This document shows, one piece after another, positions 23,771 to 34,918 of a stretch of 64,000 bases of DNA. Each line of letters begins with the position of its first letter. Positions within the stretch are counted from its first letter, which is position 1. Made by a program: the position numbers and the translations under genes. The notes beneath the pieces are model-generated. The model was not told the origin of the DNA, made no database searches, and was given only the letters and a program-made list of their open reading frames with translations. The stretch comes from Lycocorax pyrrhopterus obiensis (taxonomy: Eukaryota > Chordata > Aves > Passeriformes > Paradisaeidae), in assembly GCA_014706295.1 (NCBI GenBank), contig JACSVZ010000004.1, positions 15,755,264-15,819,263 on the forward strand, given 5' to 3'.

Positions 23771-26700
23771 TGAAAGTAAAATAGTGCAGCTAACAGGGAC
23801 GTTCAAGTGGGAAGACGGGCAGTAAAGGACACATGAATTATGAAAGATCAAACTTGGAGGTGATCTGAAAAAATTACAGGATAAACTGGAAAATGTTAAA
23901 GGAGGCATAAGAGTAGGAAAGATAGAAGGTGAAATGAAAATTGGACAAGAAGTAAAAATAAATAAGAGGGATTTCAAGTGGATAAAGAAGTGAATGAGGC
24001 AACAGGGATTCTGCAAAATGGAAAGGGTAATTTTGCAGCAGAAGCAGCAGACGTTGTTAAATAAATAAATGAATTATGTGCCTCTTTTCACAGAGGAGAG
24101 TGGGAAAATTCAGTATATCAAAAGCAGGAAGGTTCCAAGGCAAGAGACATCCGTGTGGAGCAAGAGGGGAAGAACAGGAGTAAGCCCGCCACTGAGACAA
24201 GCCCTGGACACCATGGCTTCCTTTCTGGTTCTCCGGGGAATTTGCTCTGTGATACATAATTGGTCTGCTTATCTCTCTGTACTTCATCCAAGGTGCTGTT
24301 CTTTTTGTCCAGTGATTTGGTTGGAGGCAGGACCTGTCTGAGTACCTGTTGTGCTTCTGCAGGACTACAGTCACTGCTGACCACCAAGAAGCTGCATTAG
24401 AATAACTGAATAACTGAAAAGACAGGAAATCCAGACAAAAGAAAATAATTTAATTTTTGGCAGCCCTACCTTTTGCTTTTATCCTATAGAATAATTTGCC
24501 ATGATAGATTTTTGACAGTGTTTGAGTCAGTCCAGGCCTTGATGTCTATCAGCTGTCCATCACAGAAATCTGTTTGACTGTCTAACAGCAAAAGAAAGGT
24601 CTGCTGAAAATTGCTTTGATGGGCTAAATTAGCACTTGGTCAGTTTACAAACACAGCAGCTGGCAGGATTTGGAAATACATTGGTCATTTGACTTTCTCT
24701 TGTTATGAATGTATGTTAAGTGCAGCAGAATAAAGAAGGATGTGTCAGATTTGAACAGGTAGAACAATTTAACTCAAGGAGACTGGAATCCTAAACTTCA
24801 AGGTTTGTTATTTTGTATCAGTAAAGGGCTGCTAAATGTGGTCATTCTCTTTTTTGCCGCCTAGTTAGAACCAGGAAGAAGCATGAAAACAGGAGGGGAG
24901 GTATCCTTAAGGAATTTACCTGAGAACAAAATGATGCAATATCTGTAGAATTCAAATATTCATATCTAGATTAAAGAAATAAAAATATCCTTAAGGATTA
25001 TAGGTTAATATAGCAAGTTCCAAAAATTAGTTTGACAAGCATACTGACTAAGTAACTCTGATTCCATATAAATCGAAGATAAATAACGAAGCAGGCAAGC
25101 CTGGAAAGGTTTCAAGAGAATAAATGAACATTTGCTGTGAGGGAATGAAAAGATATACACAACAAGAAAAGCGACAACAAAAAAAGAAACAAAGAAGGAA
25201 AAATCCAGGCTCTACAGGCTGTTGCTTGTAGCTGGAGCAAGAACACAATGCAAGGGTTATAGTGGAAGGTGAGCCCAGGAGCTGTTCAGCTTTAGAGCCT
25301 TGTTGCCAGAATATTTTAGGACCACATTACCCTCTCTTTTTAACCAGTGGTAAAATAGCATGAGAATCTTGATGTACAAGCCAACCCTGTTCATGGCTGA
25401 ACAGGGGCAGTCCTGGCTCATGCCAGTGAAAGAACACAGGGTGAGTGTGATGAGCCCGGGATGCTGCAGCTCCTCCTGGACCAGGTGGGATTGAGCCCCT
25501 GGGAGAGCTTGGCTGATTGCAGGGATGGGGACACTCCTGGATAGACACATCAGCCCCAGAGATGGCAAAGCACTCGATGCGAGGTAAAAGGATGAAGTGA
25601 GCTGGTGCAACCACATCCCTGCAGGCTGGAGAGACAGATTTAGGTGCTATGGACACCTGGACGTTACATGCCTGGCATGCTGATAAGGCTGTTATCATTG
25701 TTCTCCATTGAGCTTTTCTTTCACTGTGGATGAAGAAGTATTAAACTGAACCATGCTATTTATCTGTTTAAAAAAGCTGTTTTGACAAAGACCTGCTTAC
25801 AGCACTAAGAGTACATTTTCTTTTTCCTTTCCAATAATAAATCTTTCATAAAATTAAGGCATTGACATTACATCTCTGTTAGGGTAATTTACTCCCCACA
25901 GTAATTTTGACTTAGTTTGTTCTACATGGAGTGATATTTTAATCATCCTTTCAGTGCTTATTGATGAGAGTTTGCTGCAAAAGATGAGAAGATTAGTTTA
26001 AAATTATCCCTTGTGAATTTAAAACAATAACAAGGAAGTGAACACAGTCTAAAACAAATTAAGAAATGTAATAGACTTAATAAAAGGCCAATGTTTTATT
26101 CAATGTACAAAAATGACTGCAAGACTCGCTGTGGTGGGGCTGCACATACTCTTATCAAACGATGGTTTTTTGTTTCTTTTTAATCAAACAGGCACAAATC
26201 TCCCCGTCTCTAAAAGTAAGTGATGAATGAAATAAATGGTTTATATTTTGTCCAATAATAAAAAAGCATTACCTTAACTCAGGCATCACATAAAACCTGT
26301 GCCTCATTGCTATACCCATCACCTGGGAATAATTTGCATTTCCTCACCCAGCAGGAGGACCCCGATTTCAAAGCTTTGTCCTCATCAACTCTTGGCTCTT
26401 CCTCGATGTGTGAGGGGGTAGATTTCTTCAAAGATTAATTAACTGCCAGGTCAGAGGGAGTGAAATATCTTCCTTGAACACTAGGATCCCTGCAATGCTG
26501 TGAGGATACCAAAGGGCATCCTTAAAGGCTGAAATTACAGCTTCAAACAACAACTTATCTTTTTTCTTTAACTAAACATGACACAGTCTCCATGATCTCC
26601 GCAGTCTCCAGCATTGATGTTAAGTGGTAATCAGCGAGATGAAAAAAGTCATGGTGCCAAAGTCCTTGGATGGCTGAACCATCTCAGAGGGTCAAGATCC

Positions 26701-27639
26701 TAGCAAGCCTCTACCCAGTGAGATATCTAGTAACCACATGCTAAAAAAGAATATCACAGGGCATTTTTGCCAGTTCTTTCCCAGGCACTGAAGAAAATGT
26801 GTTTTTATAGGAAAATATTCCAGCTAAAAATCTTTTTCCAAGGTGGGAACTGAATAGTTGCATGGAAGTGGTGCTTCAAGAACACTGATGATGGAAGGAG
26901 CTGAGGTTTTGAGTGTGTCTGCTCTGAGGAGCAGCGGAGAGCCGGGCATGGGGGCCAGATTCCTTCTTGTGTTGTGTCCCTAAATCCCTGTGTGGGGATG
27001 GGGGTTTTGTGTGGGTTTTTTCTACTCTTTTTGTCTTAAACTGTGGCTGCGTCTTGCAGTGACTTGCTCAACCCCAGCTGTCCATGTCTGTGCATGCACC
27101 TGTACCTGTATAAATGTACACAGACTCAGCACAAACTCTTCTGGGTCTCCTGGGGTCACTCTTGCTTTGCCAAGTTATGAATGCTGTCACTTTGGCCCTG
27201 TGAATTTTGCTGAGTTCTTCAGAACTGCTTGGGATTTAAGGCCCTGTTTGAGTGTAAAATGTGATTAGCTACAGTGAAGTGACTTTTTATCTGGCTGATA
27301 CACCATTCTTTCAATTTAGTAGATGAATGTGCAGTGTTAGCCTGGTCACAGGCATTTCACTTGTGGTCCTAGGGAAGCAGCTGGTGGGACCTTTGATGCT
27401 GATATAAAATGACTTCCTCTTTCTGCTGGCTGTTGACCATGTGGTTGCTGTTGTGTGCTGAGCAAGGATGTGGAGAGGCATGGTCTTTGGACAGCACGAG
27501 TGGTGAGAGGTCTCACTCCTCACACTCACCACTCCAGCTTGATGTTTTGGCTGGGGCAGGGTGCTCATCAGTGGAGGAGTAGCAATATCTTCAGTGCTCC
27601 CCTTTCACTCTGCAGGAGAAAGCATTTTGCTGTGCCCTT
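23771..27639. other. Non-coding stretch, partly CNE-like
   Basis: Purine-rich around 23800-24060, otherwise mixed. The AT-rich part at about 25800-26240 uses enhancer-like words (TCCAATAATAAATC, TTTTTAATCAAACAGG) and may contain a conserved block, but I see no clear boundary. Frames up to 123 codons at 25257-25698 overlap and have no domain. No named repeat. Confidence 0.4.
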
Positions 27640-27860
27640 TGCATCTGAGTTCGGTAATGGAGCCTTGCATTGGTTTAATTATACCTATTTACTTTGTGTG
27701 GGCACTGCAAGGCTTAATTAAACGTTTATGTATATGCTTTGAGAGGCTTGTGTGGAAAGCAATGCGAAACAGCTACACGTTAATCCTTCTATTGATCCGC
27801 ATTATCGTGCCCTGGTGTGATGAGTTTAATCATTTGGGGGCTCAAGGTCTGTTCCATTGA
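27640..27860. promoter_or_regulatory. Candidate conserved non-coding element
   Basis: Non-repetitive block with TTAATTAA (27714-27721), GGTTTAATTATACC (27672-27685) and six CpGs, among them ATCCGCATTATCGTGCCC, in about 220 bp of otherwise AT-rich sequence. The mixture of homeodomain cores with preserved CpGs is typical of deeply conserved vertebrate enhancers. Open frames across it (88 and 99 codons, two frames of one strand) look like a side effect of low stop density. Confidence 0.45.
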
Positions 27861-27949
27861 AGTGAAAGAAAATACTGGTGCTTGTCAGATGGCTAAACAG
27901 CACCCAAGTGTAATGTCCAGCAACCTGGGCCTCCGTGGGCTGCAAAATA

Positions 27950-28560
27950 CAATATTGTAGTTACCCAACGCTTTCCCTCCGTCCGCTTTTCCAGAGTAAT
28001 GGATAGCAAGAAAATGTTTACCAGATATTCTGCATGCTACTTCAATTTAATTATGTCTTCCCTGATCTGAACAGAAGGTGTATAAAAATGTGTACTTCTG
28101 TGGAAGTCTTAAATGGGAGGAATGGGTTTTGCCTGATTTGCACAGCCTGTCGGGGACGGACCTCAGCGTACATATGTTGACGGCAATAAGATGATTGTTA
28201 TCCAGCCCATGCCTTCTCTGTAGGTAGAGAGGTAGGGATGCCCCGAGGGTTTAATTCCCAAACTTTCATTTCCTTCCTCTATTTTCAGCCGCTATTAACT
28301 TTAAAAGCGTTTTTTTGCATGAGGAAGGATTATGCACAGCACTGACACCTTATTACTCAGCTGGGTTCGCCGATTGGCTGAAACTCAAAAGCCTTTACTA
28401 GTTAGGCTAAAACATTAAAAATGTCTTTTGATAAATGATCTGAAGGGAAAATCAAGCAGATGGCTTTTAGGCCCATCTCACGATGCAACTTTGCAGGGAA
28501 ATAATAGTTTCAGTAATGGGTTATAGAGCTTTATTTAAATCACTATACTACTTAGTGGAG
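27950..28560. promoter_or_regulatory. Candidate conserved non-coding block, ~600 bp
   Basis: Contains a CpG-retaining core at 28150-28185 (GTCGGGGACGGACCTCAGCG and TTGACGGCAATAAGATGATT), a near-match to the paired-homeodomain dimer site (CAATTTAATTATG, 28043-28055), GGGTTCGCCGATTGGC (28363-28378, containing an inverted CCAAT box) and many AT-rich developmental words. It lies 90 bp right of the previous block and the two may be one conserved neighbourhood. Conservation is inferred from composition. Confidence 0.45.
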
Positions 28561-31500
28561 AAGGGTGAATCATTTAGGCTTTTTGGGGGGTGTTTTTTTC
28601 TTCCCTTCTGTTTTTTCAGATTTCTCTCCTTGAAATGAACTGAAGCACACTTTGAAGTGCCGTGAAGTTATTCTTTCTTCACTTTTTGTAATTGGTCCAT
28701 CGGTTTTCTGCTGCTGTCTCTGATTTTTTATGGGTGATATCCACTGACTTTCCACAGCCTGCTTCCTGATGGATTCATTTACTGTGTATTTTGCAGGGGC
28801 AGGATTTATGTGCCTCAACCTGCTGCCTGCAGCTAGAGATCTCCTCTATTATAGTGGGTTTACAGGGTGAATTACAGCTTCTGGGAGGCTTTGTGGAAAA
28901 CTGTAGGGAAGTTGGAATAAGTGTTTCTAACCGGCTCATTTGGCCTCCAGAGCAATTGGGCAGATGCAGCTGGGATGGGCAGGTCCTCTGTGTGTGTGCT
29001 GGGAGGGCAGGGATCTGCAGGGCTCCCTTCTGCAGAGCACCAAGGTGCCCAGCATTGCTCTGTAGGCATAAATATCAACCCCGTGGTTCAGATCTGTAGG
29101 CAGGGGTGCAATTGTGGTGTGACTGGGAATTCGTGGTTGTTGTATGAGACACAAGAGCCAAGCTTTTGGAAGGGCAGGAGCTGCTTTATGCAGTGCAGAC
29201 GAAGAGACGTGTTAGAAGGAGCTGTATTTTTGACGTGTATTTTATCACCCAGTCTCTAAGGAGCAAAGGCCTTTAACCTGTTTCCAGCTGAGCATTCCAG
29301 AAATCAAATGTCAAAGATCCTTAGTTGCTTCTGAACATCTAAGCTAAAAAAATGCTGTAGGCATGCTCATTTTCCTGGGGATGACACTTTCCTCTTTGAA
29401 ACACGCACTCGGTCCTACACTCTTCATTAGATATTGGTGAAATCTCTGGAATAAATACTGGGTGTGATTGTCCAGGTGCTCTAATTTCTGTTTTCAGCAG
29501 AAAATAATGGCACATCTAATATGGGCAATATTATTTTTGTTCAAGTTGAAAAACAAGAAGAAAAGGTGTATTTACTCCAGCATGGTACTGATTCAGTGTG
29601 AGCTGGAGGACGGATAATGGGTATGCCCCATGCTCCAGCACAGTAAATGCTTGAGATGATGTCTTTTTTACTGTCTTTTCATAAATCAATGCAGCACCCT
29701 GTCAAGAACTGGATGTCGAAACACGAAAGTTGCTTACCATAGGTAAGACATCTGGGCCTGTAGTGTTTCAAAGAGTCTGAAATCAGAAAGACTAAAAATG
29801 GGCTTCAAGCTACCAGCAGTTTGTTGTCCTGGGGGCATTGACTTTTTTGCAGACCCCTGTCTCAGCCAAGGGCACAGCTTCTTGTGGGAGCTGGTCCTGC
29901 ATCTGCTGGACCACAGTGCCTCTCCCTGGCTGCCTTAGCAGAGCCAGAGGGATCCGTGCGAAATTAAACGCGGAGGAGAAAGAAAGAACATGGAACCTGA
30001 AGGAATGTTTTGTAGGGGGCTGTGTAGGGAAGGAATGTGTAGAGTAGGGGGTGAGTCAAAGCTGTCTTAGTTGTCCAAACTGTGCTGGCAGAAAGAGTAA
30101 AGATAAGAGGATTTTGCTAAGTCTTGTAATGTTACAGTGTAGGATAAAATGTAAGTTGCCTCTCATCTCTGCTCTGCCAGGAACTGAGGGAAAAATATTC
30201 CAGTGAAAGAAGTACAGGTGAAACAGTGAACATGACCTCTGATGCTAAAACATGGTCTGAATACCACTGTTATGGTCCTCAGTAAAAAGAGTTTTCTCCT
30301 GAGAGATGTGAGCTTAAAATATAAGGTCTTAATCTTTAATTTGAATCCCTTTGGGAGACCTTTCTGTCGGCCTGAACCCCTTTGATTTCAACAGCCCTTT
30401 GTGGTCCTGGACACACCAGTCCAGCTGGGGGTTTAGATTCCTACTACACACTGGTATAGTAGCTTTTCATACATTTTGATTAAAACCCCTGAAACTCTTA
30501 ACCTCAAATGATATGGGTTCTTGGTTTTGTTTTGGTTTTTTTATCCATAGCCCACTCCTTTGTGTAGTCCTTGGTCCCAGTCTTTCTTGTCTTTCTCAGG
30601 TGATTGCAACCACTGACGTTTTATTTTTGGATCATGTAATGGAGATAGATACAGCAGGGTGGTAAATTAAACTTCACAGGTAATTTCAGACTGGGGACTC
30701 CAGTCAGCACCTCTTCTTTTGAGGGCATAGCTTCACTTGACCCATGAGGGCATCTCATTTTGTGTCTGTAGAGGATGGCAGCTTGGCCAGGTGTGGAGCG
30801 TCCCGTGGCACTTAGCACCTGGAAATACCCAAGGTGCAATGGAGGGTTGGTTCTGTAGCACAATCACATGTTTTGCCTTCAAAGAGTGACAGAAAGTCCT
30901 TGGGAATGATAACTCCAGAGAGGAGCAAACTTTGGAGATAAATGGTACATTGACTTTGCCATTTGCATTTACTGTGCAGCTTGAGATGACTTTTAATTAT
31001 TCAAAAGAGGCAGAACGTTAGTCACATCTATCTTTGTTCCTCCCCCTAAAGCAAACCCACTCTGTAAATTTTCCTGTGACCACTATACCAATATTTCCCT
31101 GCTACAGCTTCTCTGACTTTCACCTCATTTTTTTTTCCTTTCCTTTGAATTTTTTTTGTTAGATGTTTGAGATGCAGCAGAATTCAGCTACACTGAGTTT
31201 TTTTCTCATCAGCTAACTCAGAGCAGATTGATCAAGTCTATTCATGTAGTGAACAAGGAGAGGAACATAAACACTTTCCAATGAGGCAGGCACAAATCTA
31301 GAAAAACAATGTAGCAGTGAAATAGCCTTGTCAACATGAACACTGGAAAAACTCCATCATATTTATTCATGTTGGGAAGAAGTGGGTGCTCAGTGTCTCA
31401 GCCTGCACACACCTACCTGGCAAGGGGGGCGGGAGGGAAGGTAATTCCTCAGCGTGTTTATATCTCTTCCTTTTGGCATCCACTGCTGCCATCAGCATGG

Positions 31501-32668
31501 GCACCTTCTTTCTCCTTTTCTTTGTAAGACAAGACATGTTATTTATTACAGTATTCACCAATTTTTTTTGGAAAATGCTCTGTGAGAAATATGCAGAGCA
31601 GAAGGGAACTGAGTGTTCTTGATGTCAGATTACAAACGTTTTTGGCCAGTCCATTTATGCACAGAATGGCATTTGTTTTAGGAGCTTTGAAGGAAATAAT
31701 GGAAACCATACAACCCTAAGAGAGAATTCAGATTTTGATTGCTCAGGAGTGAGGTAATTCATCTTGCACATGCTCTACGAAGGAAATGGTTTCAAATATT
31801 TATTTCATGTCTGTGAAAAATCCTCCCACCACCCCAAAAAAAAAGAGAGAGAAAAAAGATAGGAAAGGAAACAAAAATTCACCATTTCTTAACAGGAGTT
31901 TTAAACACTGCAAACCATGTGGTGGTGCTAAAGTTACAAAAGAAGAATCCTTGCAGACACACTCTGACAAAATGTGCAGAATGTGGCCAGATGAGATATG
32001 ACAACAAGTACAAATTATAGCAGTGGCAAACCAGTAAACATGGAAATCTGAGTAAATCAGTCATTTCAAATCTATTTGCCAAACTGTGTTTATCCTCTGC
32101 AAAACCTCACCATCTCCACAGGAAGCACTTCAGAGCAATCTCTGCAGGGCATTTGCTGGGTGGAGGAAGGATCAGGATATTCCACAGGAGCCTTTTTGCA
32201 GACATTATAGCTGATCTTTCAGCCTAATTGAAATGAACAGTGATGATAACCGCATTTTTTTTTTCAACTTGAGGACCCACTTCCCACTTTGAAATTGCTG
32301 CACAAGAAGACATTGAATACCAGGGACAAACAGATCAAATGTTTATGGTTTAAAAGTAAAAACGGATTGTATCATTTTGTTTGTTTATTCCTCATCCCTA
32401 AGCTACATGGATATCTTGATATTTTGCAACAAAAAGAGTATTTTTAACAGATGCCAGGTTGGGTTTTTTCCCCTGTGGCTTCATCAGTACAGTCCCATCA
32501 ATTTCAATGCAGTCCCTCTTGCATGTGACAGTGCAGGATTTGTCCTGCAATCTGCAATCTTTTTCTGCTTATTCTTTCTGTCCCACATTCCTCAAATTGA
32601 GAAAGTGCTTTGTTTAGTGGTGAGCCCTATGAAAGACCGAGACTAGAATTTGTAAGTTTGTTTGTTTG
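28561..32668. other. Non-coding stretch, nothing specific recognised
   Basis: Mixed-composition DNA with chance frames up to 112 codons near 28791-29259, T-rich runs at 28580-28615 and 31130-31160, and an A-rich run near 31836. No domain-bearing frame, no named repeat and no RNA gene seen. Confidence 0.5.
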
Positions 32669-32782
32669 TTTCTCCTTCTCTTTCTTTCTTTCTTTCTCTT
32701 TCTTTCTTTCTTTCTTTCTCTTTCTCTCTTTCTTTTTCTTTCTTTCTTTGTCTTTCTCTCTTTCTCTCTTTCTCTCTTTCTC

Positions 32783-32813
<31 letters not shown>

Positions 32814-32968
32814 CTCTTTCTCTCTTTCTCTCTTTCTCTCTCTCTTTCTCTCTTTCTTTCTCTCTTTCTTTCTCTCTCTTTCTTTCTCTCTTTCTCTCTT
32901 TCTTTCTCTCTCTCTTTCTTTCTCTCTCTCCTTCTCTCTCTCTTTCTCTCTCCCTCTCTCCCTTCCTT
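32669..32968 (+). repeat. 300-bp (CTTT/CTCTTT)n polypyrimidine microsatellite
   Basis: Apart from a single G at 32750, the plus strand contains only C and T over 300 bases; 32751-32968 is 218 uninterrupted pyrimidines. The left part is mostly (CTTT)n and the right part is a variable mixture of CTTT and CT units. Long homopurine-homopyrimidine tracts with near-mirror symmetry can form triplex (H-DNA). Open frames on both strands (Ser/Phe/Leu-only on plus, Glu/Arg/Lys-only on minus) are artefacts of the repeat. A GTTT run (32657-32670) leads into it. Confidence 0.98.
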
Positions 32969-33234
32969 GCTTTCTGATCAGTTTTAATCACCTAAGTGTA
33001 GCCCTGGATTTGTGAGCTGGTTAAGAGGTCCTCAGTGATGAGAGCTGACATGGGCCAGTTAGCCTTTTAAAATATATTCTGTGACTAGGGCAGAATAATT
33101 GCATTCAAAATCCATGTTTAACATTCATTTACAGGCTTACAGCGAGACACACTGTATGTGCCATCCCCTAATTTGTACCACTCCGGGAATGTTTCCCTTG
33201 TCTCAACGCTTCACATTGGGTTTTGTAGACAGAA
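32969..33234. other. Spacer between microsatellite and MIR-like relic
   Basis: Unremarkable non-coding DNA with no motif that I can support. Confidence 0.5.
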
Positions 33235-33365
33235 GTTGAAGATCTGAGCACAGACCTGTTTCTGCCTCAGACTTCCTGTGTAACCTTGGGCCAATTACTA
33301 AATCTCTGTGCATCAGTTTTTCCTTCTGTAAAGTGGTGACTACAAAACCTGTCACGAATGTACCT
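33235..33365 (+). mobile_element. MIR-type SINE relic
   Basis: The core reads TGTGTAACCTTGGGCCAATT then ACTAAATCTCTGTGCATCAG then TTTTTCCTTCTGTAAAGTGG (33277-33336). It follows the MIR consensus order 'tgtgaccttgggcaagttac / ttaacctctctgtgcctcag / tttcctcatctgtaaaatggg' with few gaps. The CTGCCTCAGACTTCC to the left matches the 'ctctgccacttac' part loosely. This is an ancient, inactive SINE in plus orientation, only about 280 bp before the CR1 insertion. Confidence 0.8.
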
Positions 33366-33646
33366 CGGGCTGAGCAGATTTAGACGTGGATGGAATATAT
33401 CTTGGTGTTAACATGATATTCATTTTTCAGTAGTCTCACCAGAAGTCTTCCTTTTTTCTGTCCTTCTTCCCTCTGGCTATGGAGTTTTCCTACCAGATGG
33501 CCTAGAAATGTTAGTAGTGTTCAAGATACAGCAGGGCCACATTGGTTTTGATTGTATTCTTTCCTAATGATTTATATATTCTGAATTACTTATCTGCTTC
33601 TGACAAACATTGAACTGTATTTTTATCAGTCATCTGTGAGTGCATC
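33366..33646. other. Spacer between MIR relic and CR1 copy
   Basis: Non-coding DNA with nothing further recognised. The left boundary of the CR1 insertion lies at about 33647-33652. Confidence 0.5.
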
Positions 33647-34511
33647 CTAGGGGATTTGCTGATGACACCAAGCTGAGTGGTGTGGTTGGCACATGTGAAG
33701 GGTGGGATGCCATCCAGAGGGACCCAGACAAGGTTGAGAAGTGGGTCAGTGGGAATCTCATGAGGTTCAACAAGGCAAAGTGCGAGGTGCTGCACCTGGG
33801 CTGGGGCAAACCCTGGTACAAACCCAGGCTGGGGGATGAGGGCATCGAGAGCAGCCCTGCCAAGAAGGGCTGGGGGGTGCTGGTGGATGAAAAGCTGGCC
33901 ATGAGCTGGCAACGTGTGCTGTGCTCACAGCCCAGAGAAACCACTGCATCCTGGGCTGCATCAACAGCAGCGTGGCCAGCAGGGCAAGGGAGGGGATTTG
34001 GCCCCTCTGCTCTGTCCTGGAGAGACCTCACCTGCAGTGCTGCATCCAGCTCTGGGATCCCCAACATACACAGGGCATGGACCTGTTGGGGTGAATCCAG
34101 AGTGGGGTCATGAACAGGGTCAGAGGGATGGAGCACCTCTCGTGTAAGGAAAGGCTGAGAAAATTGGGATTGTTTAGCCTGGAGGAGAGAAGGCTTCAGG
34201 GAGACTTTATTGCAGCCTGTTAGTACTTAAAAGGAACTCTTAAGAAAGATGGGGGCAAACATTTTAGTAGGGCCTGCAGTGATAGGACAAAGAGATGGTT
34301 TAAAACCAAAAGAGGGTATATTCAGACTAGATATAAGGAAGAAAGTTTTGATGAACCACTGGAACAGGGGCGCCAGATGCCCCATGTCTGGCACTCAAGG
34401 TTGGACAAGGCTCTGAGCAACCGGATCTGGTTGAAGATGTCTCTGCTCATTGCAGGGGGGTTGGACTGGACCTTTAAAGGTCCCTTCCAACCCAAACCAT
34501 TCTATGATCTG
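33647..34511 (+). mobile_element. CR1 LINE, 5'-truncated copy with 3' end
   Basis: Homology starts just before the reverse-transcriptase catalytic signature [10 protein letters not shown] (FADD codons at 33655-33666) and continues through the thumb/C-terminal part and 3' UTR to the CR1 end, CAACCCAAACCATTCTATGA (about 34489-34508). The upstream endonuclease and most of the reverse transcriptase are missing, as in most CR1 insertions. About 865 bp makes this the longest repeat copy in the window. The same 3' tail occurs on the minus strand at 21224. Confidence 0.95.
33655..34250 (+). pseudogene. CR1 ORF2 reverse-transcriptase C-terminal remnant (broken)
   Basis: This is the coding part of the CR1 copy. 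Frame 1 carries [10 protein letters not shown], then [24 protein letters not shown] and [13 protein letters not shown], up to about 33918. Between about 33918 and 33945 a net frameshift moves the similarity two positions over, where [17 protein letters not shown] and later [13 protein letters not shown] continue. That second frame then hits a TGA at 34092-34094, where the family usually has an arginine codon, consistent with CGA-to-TGA decay. Similarity continues in further shifted frames to about 34250. It encodes no functional protein; the family's role is reverse transcription of CR1 RNA. Confidence 0.85.
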
Positions 34512-34836
34512 CCATGAACCCAAGATCTTATTCCCCATAGTAGTGGGGGGTAAGCTCAGCTCAGAAGCCATTTTTTTATAAGTGAGGTTAGGGGGGTTCT
34601 TTCAGCCATATATTTTGTTCCACAGGTATCTGCACTGCATTTTATCTGTTATTGCCTGGTCACTCAGTCTGGCAAGGCCTTCAGGAGATGCTCTTCATAG
34701 ACAATTCACCCTTACTACACTGAATGCTTTTCTTTCATAACTTATTACTGAATTCTATCAGAAAACTTTGCCAATACATTGCCTTCCTTTGCCTTCTACC
34801 TCCACCCCATTTCTCCTTCCTTCACCCCTTTCCCAG
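34512..34836. other. Spacer between CR1 copy and exon-like segment
   Basis: Non-coding DNA becoming pyrimidine-rich at its right end (34785-34834), which forms the polypyrimidine tract of the following acceptor-like site. Confidence 0.4.
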
Positions 34837-34918
34837 AGCACTTATGAAGGTGTGGACAGCACAGACCCAGCACAGCCCAACTCCCTGGAGAGCTCTCCTG
34901 GTGACTTCTCCCCCATGC
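34837..34918 (+). other. Isolated exon-like segment (82 nt), unknown gene
   Basis: A strong acceptor-like context (TTCACCCCTTTCCCAG, 34821-34836, preceded by a long CT-rich tract) is followed by 82 nt open in the frame that reads STYEGVDSTDPAQPNS then LESSPGDFSPM, ending at a good donor (C/GTGAGC, 34919-34924). Codons favour C/G third positions and the peptide is hydrophilic, Ser/Pro/Asp/Glu-rich, like a disordered cytoplasmic segment. The frame has no stop across the segment. I do not recognise the protein, and 82 nt is not a multiple of three, so an isolated cassette would shift frame. It could be a true exon of a gene whose introns fill this window, or a chance pseudo-exon. Confidence 0.35.

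Noticed and set aside
32610..33015. Open frames of 103-125 codons on both strands (Phe/Leu/Ser-rich plus, Glu/Arg/Lys-rich minus)
   Set aside because: They are translations of the polypyrimidine microsatellite, which has few stop codons in most frames. They are not proteins.
33630..34136. 168-codon minus-strand frame across the CR1 copy
   Set aside because: It is the antisense shadow of the CR1 plus-strand reverse-transcriptase remnant.
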